Assembly (NCBI GenBank): GCA_905181985.1
Contig: CAJIZW010000125.1
Coordinates: forward strand, 1 to 38,255
DNA: 38,255 bases
Reading direction: 5' to 3'
Source: an uncultured Paracoccaceae bacterium
Lineage (GTDB): Bacteria > Pseudomonadota > Alphaproteobacteria > Rhodobacterales > Rhodobacteraceae
In this document: positions 28,425 to 38,073 of the stretch, in pieces
Numbering within the stretch: the stretch's first letter is position 1
Layout of the letters: every line of letters begins with the position of its first letter
Notes under the pieces: generated by a model
The model's input: only the letters and a program-made list of their open reading frames with translations
What the model was told of the DNA's origin: nothing
Database searches by the model: none
Program-made: the position numbers and the translations under genes

Positions 28425-30134
28425 ATGATCGACAACCTAGACCTAGTATCTGAACTTTATGACACAAAAAAACCTCTGGATGAACTTAAACGTTTGGCTT
28501 CAAGTTTAAAAAGTTGGGATTTAACAAAAAGGCAGAACTGCGACGTAGAGCTTTTAATGAACGGTAGTTTTTCACCGTTAATTGGATTTATGGGACAAGC
28601 TGATTATAGTAAAGTCTTAGAAGAAATGCGTTTAGAGAGTGGCGCCCTATGGCCCATGCCAATTACTCTGGATGTTACTAAGAAGTTTTCACTGGAGCTC
28701 TCTATAGGCGACGAAATAGCACTCAAAGATCAAGAAGGCACAATATTAGCTATAATGAAAATAACTGACAAATGGACTCCAAATAAGATTGTTGAAGCAA
28801 AAAAAATATTTGGATCGGTAGATAGAAAACATCCAGGCGTAAGTTATTTATTAAATGAAGTGGAAAATATCTATCTAGGCGGGCCTATAGTTGGTTTGAA
28901 ACATCCCACGCATTACGATTTTTGCGACAACCGTCATTCCCCAAATAAGCTGAAAAAGAAGTTGAAAAAATTAGGTTGGACAAAAATTGTTGCCTTTCAA
29001 CCCAAGAATATAATTCATCGTGCCCAGCAAGAGATGACCCTAAGGGCAACAGAAAAAGTGGGTGCAAATTTATTGATTCACCCCGCCACAGGGATGACTA
29101 ATTCTGGAGATATTAAACATTATACCAAAATAAAATGTTACAAGGCAGTTGTTGATCATTATCAACCTTCTACCACACAATTATCTCTACTAAACTTAGC
29201 CATGCGAATGGCTGGGCCGAGAGAAGTTATCTGGTATGGTTTAATTCATAAAAACTATGGTTGCACCCATCTAATCGTAGAACAAGACTGCGTAGGAGAA
29301 GGTTTAGACACTAAAAATAAACCTTTTTATAGTCTGCATGAAGTGCAAAGTCTTTTCCGTTATTATGAAGAAGAAATGGGAATAAAGATGATTGATGCTC
29401 CAGAAATGGTTTACGTGAAAGAAAGCTCTCGATATCAACCGATAGAGGAAACTGTTGATAAAGGGCTCATTACCACAAATATTTCAAGTGGAGAGCTAGA
29501 GCACTGTCTAGATAAAGGTTTAAGTATACCAAAGTGGTTTAGCTTTCCAAATGTTTTAACTGAAATTCGTCGTACAAGGCCACTACTTTCCTCACAAGGT
29601 TTCACTATATTTTTTACAGGTTTATCTGGATCAGGGAAATCAACAATTGCTAACATCTTAATGGCAAAACTAATGGAAGTGGGAAGCAGACGAGTAACTC
29701 TTTTAGACGGTGATATCGTTAGAAAAAACTTATCTTCAGAATTAGGTTTTTCAAAACAGCATCGTGACTTAAATATTCGAAGAATTGGATATGTGGCATC
29801 CGAAATAACCAAAAATGGTGGGGTAGCAATTTGTGCACCTATAGCGCCATACTCTAAAACTAGACAGCTAGTCCGGCAAGACGTAGAAAATTGGGGGACC
29901 TTTATAGAAATATATGTCGCAACAAGTTTAGAAGAATGCGAACGCCGAGATAGGAAAGGCCTTTATCAAAAAGCTCGAGAAGGAAAAATTAAAGAGTTTA
30001 CCGGTATTTCTGACCCTTATGAGGTGCCAAAAAAGCCAGAAATTCATCTAGAAACGGAAAATGTAAATATACAAAACTGTGTCGAGAAAATAATGCTGAA
30101 GTTAGTTGATCTAGGCTTAATAAAAAAAGACTAG
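28425..30134 (+). CDS. Bifunctional sulfate adenylyltransferase-like / adenylylsulfate kinase; ATP-sulfurylase active-site motifs degenerate, kinase domain intact
   Basis: N-terminal ATP-sulfurylase fold (LLMNGSFSPLIGFM, AMRMAGPREVIWYGLIHKNYGCTH) but QPKNIIHRAQ and EQDCVGEG replace canonical catalytic motifs; C-terminal APS kinase FTGLSGSGKST, LLDGDIVRKNLSSELGFSKQHRD, GISDPYE. ATG at 28425 with AAGGAA upstream. Confidence 0.9.
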   Translation: MIDNLDLVSELYDTKKPLDELKRLASSLKSWDLTKRQNCDVELLMNGSFSPLIGFMGQADYSKVLEEMRLESGALWPMPITLDVTKKFSLELSIGDEIALKDQEGTILAIMKITDKWTPNKIVEAKKIFGSVDRKHPGVSYLLNEVENIYLGGPIVGLKHPTHYDFCDNRHSPNKLKKKLKKLGWTKIVAFQPKNIIHRAQQEMTLRATEKVGANLLIHPATGMTNSGDIKHYTKIKCYKAVVDHYQPSTTQLSLLNLAMRMAGPREVIWYGLIHKNYGCTHLIVEQDCVGEGLDTKNKPFYSLHEVQSLFRYYEEEMGIKMIDAPEMVYVKESSRYQPIEETVDKGLITTNISSGELEHCLDKGLSIPKWFSFPNVLTEIRRTRPLLSSQGFTIFFTGLSGSGKSTIANILMAKLMEVGSRRVTLLDGDIVRKNLSSELGFSKQHRDLNIRRIGYVASEITKNGGVAICAPIAPYSKTRQLVRQDVENWGTFIEIYVATSLEECERRDRKGLYQKAREGKIKEFTGISDPYEVPKKPEIHLETENVNIQNCVEKIMLKLVDLGLIKKD

Positions 30135-30342
30135 TCCTAAAGGAAATTAGCTAATCTCAGTAAAACTATTACCTTAACTAACTATTAATTAAATGAAACC
30201 GACGTTTGGCTAAATTGACCATTAATTAGGCAACTAGGCAGATAAGTTAGACCAAGTAAAAGAGTAGCTTACTCCAGGTATCATTGCGTAACCTAAATAT
30301 ATATTTATAAACATCGAGTAAAGAATATATTAGCGAGTGATT

Positions 30343-30828
30343 ATGAAATATTTAAAAGTTGGAATTATTATGGGGAGTCAATCAGATTGGTCCATAATGA
30401 AGGAGTCTGCAATCATACTAGAAGAGTTAAGAATTCCACATGAAAAAAAAATTATATCGGCTCATCGGACCCCAGATCGATTGTGGAAATATGGTGAGGC
30501 CGCAATAGAAAGTGGGATTGCTGTTATTATAGCCGGCGCAGGTGGGGCAGCGCACCTTCCAGGGATGATGGCTTCAAAAACGCAAATCCCTGTTATAGGT
30601 GTACCTATTCCCACGAAAGCACTGTCAGGTTTGGATAGTCTCTATTCTATATTGCAGATGCCAAAAGGCTACCCTGTAGCAACAATGGCCATTGGTAGCC
30701 CTGGAGCAAGTAACGCCGCGCTTTTAGCCACAAGTATATTGGCACTTAATGACAGTGAAGTTGCAAAGCGTTTGATGGAGTGGCGGGAAGCTCTATCAAG
30801 GTCAATAGAAGAAACACCGAAGGAATAA
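30343..30828 (+). CDS. purE: 5-(carboxyamino)imidazole ribonucleotide mutase (class I PurE)
   Basis: VGIIMGSQSDWSIM, SAHRTPDRLW, AGAGGAAHLPGMMAS. Confidence 0.96.
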   Translation: MKYLKVGIIMGSQSDWSIMKESAIILEELRIPHEKKIISAHRTPDRLWKYGEAAIESGIAVIIAGAGGAAHLPGMMASKTQIPVIGVPIPTKALSGLDSLYSILQMPKGYPVATMAIGSPGASNAALLATSILALNDSEVAKRLMEWREALSRSIEETPKE

Positions 30829-30834
30829 ATCTAC

Positions 30835-31899
30835 ATGTTACCCATAGGCTCAACAATTGGAATTTTAGGCGGCGGGCAATTAGGAAGAATGCTTTCAGTA
30901 GCAGCCGCACAGCTAGGTTTTAAATGCCACGTATACGAGCCTGAAAAAAATCCGCCTGCCGGTGAAACTAGTGCCATCCTTACAACTGCTTTATATACTG
31001 ATTATACTGCTCTAGAAAAATTTGCAAAGTCGGTTGATGTAGTTACTTTTGAATTTGAAAATATACCATCAAAAACTCTCGATTATATAGAATCAATAGT
31101 AGAGATATTCCCTGACAGAAAAGCTCTAAAAATATCGCAAGATCGCTTGTTTGAAAAAAACTTTCTTACGAAATTAGGCCTAGAAACAGCCCCGTACCTT
31201 AAAGTTGATGATGTCACTGAGTTTAAGGATGCCGTCAAAAAGATTGGCACTCCAGCAATCCTTAAAACTCGAACAATGGGTTACGATGGTAAAGGTCAAG
31301 TAAAAATCACAAATGAAGATCAAGTAAAACAAATCTCGAAAACCTTTAAAACCTCTAATCATATACTCGAAGGTCTGGTAGATTTTACTAAAGAAATCTC
31401 CGTTATCTCTGTGCGAAACTCTAAAGGTGAAATCTCGTGTTTTGATCCAGGAGAAAATCTTCATGAAAATGGTGTCTTAAAAACAACCACTATACCAGCT
31501 CAAATACCTAGAGCGTTAATAACGGACGCTATTCTCTTAGCTAGTAAAATTCTTACTGCACTTGACTACATTGGCGTACTTGGAGTTGAGTTATTTATTT
31601 CAAAAGGTAAACTCATAGTAAATGAGATAGCTCCTAGAGTTCATAACTCAGGTCACTGGACCCAAAATGGTTGTGTGATTGACCAATTCGAACAACATAT
31701 TCGTGCAATTTCAGGCTGGCCATTAGGCGACGGTGTACGTTATATGAATGTTACTATGGAAAATTTGTTAGGCAATGACATTCTAAATACTGAAATAATA
31801 TCACAAGATGCTAGAGCAGCCATCCACTTGTATGGAAAAAAAGAAACAAGACCAGGTCGTAAAATGGGTCACGTCAATCGCTTATTTCCTAAAAACTAA
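30835..31899 (+). CDS. purK: 5-(carboxyamino)imidazole ribonucleotide synthase
   Basis: IGILGGGQLGRMLSVAAAQLG, ATP-grasp core, NEIAPRVHNSGHWT; 6 nt after purE. Confidence 0.96.
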   Translation: MLPIGSTIGILGGGQLGRMLSVAAAQLGFKCHVYEPEKNPPAGETSAILTTALYTDYTALEKFAKSVDVVTFEFENIPSKTLDYIESIVEIFPDRKALKISQDRLFEKNFLTKLGLETAPYLKVDDVTEFKDAVKKIGTPAILKTRTMGYDGKGQVKITNEDQVKQISKTFKTSNHILEGLVDFTKEISVISVRNSKGEISCFDPGENLHENGVLKTTTIPAQIPRALITDAILLASKILTALDYIGVLGVELFISKGKLIVNEIAPRVHNSGHWTQNGCVIDQFEQHIRAISGWPLGDGVRYMNVTMENLLGNDILNTEIISQDARAAIHLYGKKETRPGRKMGHVNRLFPKN

Positions 31900-31928
31900 G
31901 TTTAACTATTTAGTACGCTCAAAAAACC

Positions 31929-31965
31929 AAAAAAAAACTTTATTACCGTAGAAAAGGTTTTTTTT
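31929..31965 (+). terminator. Candidate A/T-rich terminator hairpin after purK
   Basis: AAAAAAAAACTTT...AAAGGTTTTTTTT arms (one mismatch) ending in a T-tract, between purK and topA; could act in both directions. Confidence 0.5.
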
Positions 31966-32042
31966 CTGACTAATGGTTGACATCCCCTATCAGTAAATCG
32001 CATGTAACGCCGTTAAGGAAGCTTTATAAATTGAGGTAATCC

Positions 32043-34586
32043 ATGCCAGTAGTTATCGTTGAGTCCCCTGCAAAAGCAAAAACTATAAATAAATACCTTG
32101 GTAAGGACTTTACTGTACTGGCATCGTATGGGCACGTTAGAGATCTTCCATCAAAAGACGGATCCGTCGATCCAGAAAAAGATTTTGAGATGTTGTGGGA
32201 GGTTAGTGACTCGAGCAAAAAGCATGTCAAAGCAATTGTAGACGCTCTAAAAACTGACAACTCCCTGATTCTAGCTACTGATCCAGATCGAGAAGGCGAA
32301 GCTATTTCATGGCATTTGGTCGAAGAGTTAAAAAGACGTAAAGCTATAAATGAAAAAACACCTATTAGTAGAGTGGTTTTTAATGCGATTACAAAGTCAG
32401 CTGTCACACAAGCTATGCTGGTGCCACGAGAAATAGACCAGCCTTTAGTAGACGCCTATTTAGCAAGAAGAGCACTAGACTACCTTGTAGGCTATAAGTT
32501 GTCACCAGTATTATGGCGTCGACTTCCAGGTGCAAAATCTGCAGGAAGAGTTCAATCAGTGTGCCTTAGACTCATTGTTGAACGCGAAATGGAAATTGAA
32601 AAATTTGTTCCAAAAGAGTATTGGACAGTTAAAGCTAAGCTAGAGACACCCGTTGGAAAAGAATTCGAAGCTAGGCTATCAGCATTAGCTGAAAACAAGA
32701 TTGAGAAGTTTACTATAACAAATCAGATGGCTGCTGAAGTTGCTGTTCAAGCTGTAGAAAGTAGAGAACTCTTTGTAGAATCAGTAACAGCAAAACCGAC
32801 AACCCGTAATCCCTCTGCTCCCTTTATGACCTCAACTCTTCAGCAAGAGGCAAGCCGTAAGTTCGGCTTCGGAGCAAAGCAAACAATGTCCGCTGCTCAA
32901 AAACTATATGAGATCGGTTTAATAACTTATATGAGAACAGACGGCATTGATATTGCTCCGGAAGCAGTAATGGCAGCTAGAGAAGCGATAACCGCTAAAT
33001 ATGGTGAAAGGTACCTTCCAAATAGTCCTAGAATGTATAAAAATAAAGTAAAAAATGCCCAAGAAGCACATGAATGTATTAGACCAACAGATATGTTTAA
33101 AAGTATTTCAGATGTTAACTTACCAAATTCTGATCAGGAAAAGTTATATGATTTAATTTATAAAAGAACTTTGGCTTCTCAAATGGCTGTTGCGAAGTTT
33201 GAACAAACAACTGTTGAAATTAAATCAAATGACGAACAGGTGAAATTAAGAGCAAGTGGCCAAGTAATACTTTTTGATGGTTTTATTAAAATTTATCAGG
33301 AAGGAATTGACGAACCAGACGAAGAGAAAACAGAAAACAATCTTCCTCAATTAATTAAAGGTCAAAAGCTAGAAAAGAAAATTGTCTCACCTGACCAACA
33401 TTTCACACAACCTCCAGCACGCTACACGGAGGCCACACTAGTAAAAAAAATGGAGGAACTCGGTATAGGTAGGCCATCGACCTACGCATCAGTGTTAACT
33501 ACCATTCAAGACAGAGAATACGTACGAAAAGAAAAAAATCGACTTCTACCCGAAGATAAGGGGCGACTTGTAACAATATTTCTTGAAAACTTTTTTAGAA
33601 AGTATGTTGGTTACCAATTTACTGCTGATTTAGAAGAGGAACTAGACAACGTTTCCAATGGATCAAGACATTATCAAGAAGTTTTAACAAATTTCTGGGG
33701 TAGCTTCTCTATTTCAATTTCTGAGGCATTAGATTTATCAATTACTGAGGTCCTTGAAAAAATAAACGAAGTTTTAGAACCACATCTTTTCCCAAAAACA
33801 CTAGATGGTGGAGATCCAAGATTATGCCCTCATTGTGGGAATGGAAAATTATCCATGCGAACGGCAAGATCAGGGGGAGCCTTCATTGGGTGTGCCAACT
33901 ATCCAGAATGCAAATACACGAGGGCATTTGGCCCACCTGGAGTAGAAAATAACGAAATTGGGCCAGATGGCAAAGCACTGGGAGAGGACTCTGGGGATCT
34001 GATAAGTCTAAGGAAGGGGCGTTACGGTCCTTATGTTCAACGAGGCGAACCCACGGAAGATATTCCAAAACCTGTTAGGTTTTCAGTTCCAAAAAGCTGG
34101 GACCTCAGCGAATTGAATTTAGAGAAAGCCTTAAAGTTACTTGCTCTACCAAGAGATATTGGCCCCCACCCTGATGATGGTGAAATTATTCAAACATCAA
34201 TAGGACGTTATGGACCATATATTAAGCACAACAAAGTTTATGCCAATATATCAAATGTTGACGATGTTTTTGATATAGGAATGAATCGAGCAGTAGAAGA
34301 GATTGCCAAAAAGGTGGCAGGAGGTAAGGGTTTTGGGTCAAGAAACAATGACCCTATAAAAGACTTAGGTGAACATCCTGATGCCGGTGGAAAAGTTCTG
34401 GTAATGAAGGGTCGCTATGGGCCATATATCAAATGGGAAAAAGTTAATGCCACGATTCCAAAGGATATCGAACCAATAGACGTCACGATTGAAATTGCAA
34501 AAACATTACTAGATGCAAAGGCCACAAAAAAGCCAACCCGAAAACCTAAAAAAAGCAAAGCTACAAAAAGCAAAGCTAAGAAATAG
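32043..34586 (+). CDS. topA: DNA topoisomerase I
   Basis: VVIVESPAKAKTINKYLG, ATDPDREGEAISWHL, YMRTDG active site, CPHCGNGKLSMRTARSGGAFIGCANYPEC zinc finger, three GRYGPY repeats and a Lys-rich tail. Confidence 0.97.
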   Translation: MPVVIVESPAKAKTINKYLGKDFTVLASYGHVRDLPSKDGSVDPEKDFEMLWEVSDSSKKHVKAIVDALKTDNSLILATDPDREGEAISWHLVEELKRRKAINEKTPISRVVFNAITKSAVTQAMLVPREIDQPLVDAYLARRALDYLVGYKLSPVLWRRLPGAKSAGRVQSVCLRLIVEREMEIEKFVPKEYWTVKAKLETPVGKEFEARLSALAENKIEKFTITNQMAAEVAVQAVESRELFVESVTAKPTTRNPSAPFMTSTLQQEASRKFGFGAKQTMSAAQKLYEIGLITYMRTDGIDIAPEAVMAAREAITAKYGERYLPNSPRMYKNKVKNAQEAHECIRPTDMFKSISDVNLPNSDQEKLYDLIYKRTLASQMAVAKFEQTTVEIKSNDEQVKLRASGQVILFDGFIKIYQEGIDEPDEEKTENNLPQLIKGQKLEKKIVSPDQHFTQPPARYTEATLVKKMEELGIGRPSTYASVLTTIQDREYVRKEKNRLLPEDKGRLVTIFLENFFRKYVGYQFTADLEEELDNVSNGSRHYQEVLTNFWGSFSISISEALDLSITEVLEKINEVLEPHLFPKTLDGGDPRLCPHCGNGKLSMRTARSGGAFIGCANYPECKYTRAFGPPGVENNEIGPDGKALGEDSGDLISLRKGRYGPYVQRGEPTEDIPKPVRFSVPKSWDLSELNLEKALKLLALPRDIGPHPDDGEIIQTSIGRYGPYIKHNKVYANISNVDDVFDIGMNRAVEEIAKKVAGGKGFGSRNNDPIKDLGEHPDAGGKVLVMKGRYGPYIKWEKVNATIPKDIEPIDVTIEIAKTLLDAKATKKPTRKPKKSKATKSKAKK

Positions 34587-34676
34587 TTTATTTTTGGTAA
34601 ACTCCTTTTTATTGGATAAAACTTAATATAATAATTGCTATGTCTAATTTTCTCAAAATTTAACTAAGGCTCTATA

Positions 34677-35252
34677 ATGACTAAAAACTTAAAAGCTCTG
34701 GATTTTCTCCTTAGTCGTCGCTCACACCCTTCAAAGACACTAAAAGAGCCCGCTCCAAGTTTGGATGATCTTAAACCCATTCTTACTGCTGCTATGAGGT
34801 CCCCAGATCATGGGAAGTTAGAACCCTGGAGATTTATTATACTACAAAAGGCCGCACTCCTGAGATTGGCTAATTGTGCTTCATTACGTGCTATCGAGCT
34901 TGATTTACCAATGGAGGCTCAAAAGAAGGTAGAGTTTTTCTTTAGAAATCCACCCCTATCCGTGGCGGTAATATCGTCTCCAAAAGAGTCAGAAAAGATT
35001 CCTGAATTAGAACAAACTTTAAGTGCAGGAGCCGTATGTTTAGCACTTGTTAATGCAGCATTAGCATCTGATTGGGGCGCTTCATGGCTGACTGGCTGGA
35101 CTGCAACTGATCGTCCATTTCTTACAAACCACTTAAAATTAGAAAAGCATGAGTTTGTTGCTGGATATATTCACATAGGAAGTAAAAGCTCTCATCCTCC
35201 TGAAAGGCCGCGACCAGATTTTAAATCTATAACCAATATAGTTTCTGATTAG
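34677..35252 (+). CDS. Nitroreductase family protein (YdjA-like)
   Basis: LLSRRSHPSKTLKEPAP...AAMRSPDHGKLEPWRFIIL...GASWLTGWTATD. Confidence 0.85.
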   Translation: MTKNLKALDFLLSRRSHPSKTLKEPAPSLDDLKPILTAAMRSPDHGKLEPWRFIILQKAALLRLANCASLRAIELDLPMEAQKKVEFFFRNPPLSVAVISSPKESEKIPELEQTLSAGAVCLALVNAALASDWGASWLTGWTATDRPFLTNHLKLEKHEFVAGYIHIGSKSSHPPERPRPDFKSITNIVSD

Positions 35253-35262
35253 AGTATTAACA

Positions 35263-35538
35263 TTAGTTTTTTGGACCAAAGAACTTAAATAAGTCCATAG
35301 TATTAGCACTTATTAATCCGTAAATAATAGCCATACAAATAAATGCCCAAATCACAGCAGATATAATACTCGTTATTATAAACTTTTTCCTAATATTTAA
35401 ATTAGATGGTGCAGATCTTGAGGTACCTTTGAAAACCACCCCTGTTTCCCCTTGTGTCCTTAAGTTTTGGGGTAAAACACAAAAGAGGACCAAAAACCAT
35501 ACTACTGCATAAACTACTATTGCCGAAGTTATTGCCAT
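35263..35538 (-). CDS. DUF1467 family membrane protein
   Basis: Two predicted TM segments; AIVVYAVVWFLVLFCVLPQNLRTQGETG followed by a second hydrophobic helix; next to the methylmalonyl-CoA epimerase as usual in alphaproteobacteria. Confidence 0.82.
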   Translation of the reverse strand: MAITSAIVVYAVVWFLVLFCVLPQNLRTQGETGVVFKGTSRSAPSNLNIRKKFIITSIISAVIWAFICMAIIYGLISANTMDLFKFFGPKN

Positions 35539-35942
35539 TACAGCTCCTCTAACTCAATTAAAGTTCCATTAAACTCTTTAGGATGCAAAAATATTACTGG
35601 CTTTCCATGTGCCCCTATTTTGAGCGCCCCATCTCCAATTATTCTGGCGCCCTTCTTAATCAAAAGGTTCTTAGCTTTGGAAATATCAGCAACTTCATAA
35701 CAAATGTGATGTATTCCACCAGAAGGGTTCCTTTCTAAAAACTTTTCAATCGGACTACTCACTCCAAAAGGACTTAACAGTTCAATTTTTGTATTAGGAA
35801 GTTCAATAAAAACTACTGTTACCCCATGATCATGTAAGTTCTGTGGCAAACTAACTACAACTCCGAACAAATCCTCATACTGTTTTGTGGCCTTTTCTAA
35901 ATCTGGTACCACAATAGCAATATGGTTAAGTCTCCCTATCAT
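35538..35942 (-). CDS. mce: Methylmalonyl-CoA epimerase
   Basis: RLNHIAIVVPDLEKATKQYEDLFG, PSGGIHHICYEVADI, VIFLHPKEFNGTLIELEE glyoxalase-fold signature. Confidence 0.93.
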   Translation of the reverse strand: MIGRLNHIAIVVPDLEKATKQYEDLFGVVVSLPQNLHDHGVTVVFIELPNTKIELLSPFGVSSPIEKFLERNPSGGIHHICYEVADISKAKNLLIKKGARIIGDGALKIGAHGKPVIFLHPKEFNGTLIELEEL

Positions 35943-35981
35943 TTTTTCACCATAAAATTTTAATACCCTCTTCGTAAATAA

Positions 35982-37760
35982 TTACGAACTCTTTTTAACT
36001 ACACGTAAACTTAAATCCATAAGTTGATCACTTGTGGGATCTGAGGGAGCCGACATCATCAAGTCTTCCGCTCTTTGGTTCATAGGAAATAGAATAACCT
36101 CACGGATATTAGACTCGTCTGCCAGTAACATAACAATCCTGTCAATTCCTGCTGCACAACCGCCGTGAGGGGGTGCACCGTAGCTAAAAGCATTAACCAT
36201 TCCACCGAAACGTTTTCTGACTTCGTCTTCACCGTAACCAGCTAGTTCAAATGCTTTAATCATAATCTCAAGCTTGTGATTTCTAATTGCACCCGACAAT
36301 AACTCATAACCGTTACAAGTGAGATCATATTGATATCCCAAAACTTCTAATGGATCTCCATCTAAAGCTTGAATACCTCCTTGTGGCATTGAAAATGGGT
36401 TATGTGAAAAGTCTACTTTCCTGGTTTCAGTATCTTTCTCATACATTGGAAAATCTACTATCCAAGCAAATGCAAACCTATTGTTGTCAACTAAATTAAG
36501 TTCATTTCCTATTGTAACCCTCGCCCGTCCTGCTACCGCTTCAAAAGAAGTTGGTTTTCCAGCTAAAAAGAATGCAGCATCCCCAACTCCAAGATTTAGT
36601 TGGATTCTAATGGCTTCCGTTCTTTCTGCACCAATATTTTTTGCTAACGGACCGGCCGCCTCAACAACGCCTTCTACGTCTCTCCAAAATATATACCCCA
36701 TGCCTGGGAGCCCCTCTTTTTGAGCAAATGCATTCATTCTGTCACAAAATTTTCTAGAACCACCCGATGGAGCCGGTATCGCCCTAATCTCAGCCCCTTC
36801 CTGCTTCAATATCTTTGAAAAGATTTCAAATCCACTATCTTGAAAATGCTCAGAAACTATTTGCATTCTCAGAGGGTTTCTTAAGTCGGGCTTATCAGTT
36901 CCATATAATATCATAGAGGTCTTATAGGGAATTTTTTCCCAACTAGTGTCAACGACTTTTTCTCCACCAAACTCTTCAAAAACTCCCTGTATCACTGGTT
37001 GTATAGTTCTAAATACGTCTTCTTGCTCGACAAAAGACATTTCAACATCAAGTTGATAAAAATCCGTTGGAGATCGATCTGCCCGTGGGTCTTCATCTCG
37101 AAAACATGGGGCAATTTGAAAGTACTTATCAAATCCTGACACCATTAGTAACTGTTTGAATTGTTGCGGTGCCTGAGGTAAGGCGTAAAATTTTCCAGGA
37201 TGGAGTCTGCTTGGAACTAAAAAATCTCGAGCACCTTCTGGTGAAGATGCTGTTATTATGGGTGTTTGAAACTCTCTGAACTCTAACGCCCACATCCTTT
37301 TTCTAATGCTAGCAACCACATCAGATCTTAATTTCATATTCTTTTGAAGTTTTTCTCTTCTCAGATCTAAAAACCTATACTTTAATCTAGTCTCTTCAGG
37401 ATATTCCTGATCTCCAAAAACCATCAAAGGTAATTCATCCGCTGCTCCAAGGACCTCAATATCTGATATGAATACTTCAACCTGCCCTGAAGAAATTTTT
37501 TCATTTACAAGGGTCGCGTCTCTTAATTTAACGACTCCGTCTATTCTTATACACCACTCACTTTTAACTTTTTCTACCTTGCTAAAAACAGGACTATCTG
37601 GATCTGCCAAAATTTGCGTCATTCCATAATGATCTCGTAAATCTATAAAAAGTAACCCTCCATGATCACGGACCCTATGAACCCATCCAGACAATCGAAC
37701 GGATGCTCCAGCGTTTGCAGAGTTCAAATCGGAACATGTATGACTTCGAAACGCATGCAT
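35982..37760 (-). CDS. aspS: Aspartyl-tRNA synthetase
   Basis: [84 protein letters not shown]. Confidence 0.97.
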   Translation of the reverse strand: MHAFRSHTCSDLNSANAGASVRLSGWVHRVRDHGGLLFIDLRDHYGMTQILADPDSPVFSKVEKVKSEWCIRIDGVVKLRDATLVNEKISSGQVEVFISDIEVLGAADELPLMVFGDQEYPEETRLKYRFLDLRREKLQKNMKLRSDVVASIRKRMWALEFREFQTPIITASSPEGARDFLVPSRLHPGKFYALPQAPQQFKQLLMVSGFDKYFQIAPCFRDEDPRADRSPTDFYQLDVEMSFVEQEDVFRTIQPVIQGVFEEFGGEKVVDTSWEKIPYKTSMILYGTDKPDLRNPLRMQIVSEHFQDSGFEIFSKILKQEGAEIRAIPAPSGGSRKFCDRMNAFAQKEGLPGMGYIFWRDVEGVVEAAGPLAKNIGAERTEAIRIQLNLGVGDAAFFLAGKPTSFEAVAGRARVTIGNELNLVDNNRFAFAWIVDFPMYEKDTETRKVDFSHNPFSMPQGGIQALDGDPLEVLGYQYDLTCNGYELLSGAIRNHKLEIMIKAFELAGYGEDEVRKRFGGMVNAFSYGAPPHGGCAAGIDRIVMLLADESNIREVILFPMNQRAEDLMMSAPSDPTSDQLMDLSLRVVKKSS

Positions 37761-38073
37761 ATAAAAACCTTTCTAGATATATCTTCTTAAATGGTGATAC
37801 ACCTTGGTTAGCACTGGAAGTCAAGTCTGCGATCAAAAGATCTAGTCTAAATTTTTGAATAAGCTTCAAACAAATAATATTAGATCACTGCTAAAAACAA
37901 AACTCCTTATGGCAAAGCGAATATTTTAAACCATAATTATGTTTCATAAGTTGATACAATCAATATAATATTTTTACTTTTTTTGATTATTAGGGCGTTA
38001 TGGCTCTTGCGTGAAAACCATCATCATCTTAGACCATGAGTGAGAATTATAAAGTCTAGGGAAATAAAGGATT

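Noticed and set aside
31977-32006. TTGACA as a -35 box for topA
   Set aside because: Perfect -35 hexamer, but no convincing -10 element at 16-18 nt spacing, so not called as a promoter.
32024-32407. 127-aa minus-strand ORF over the topA N-terminus
   Set aside because: Antisense to the highly conserved TOPRIM region.
34000-34450. Repeated GRYGPY blocks in topA
   Set aside because: Normal C-terminal repeats of bacterial topoisomerase I, not a novel repeat.
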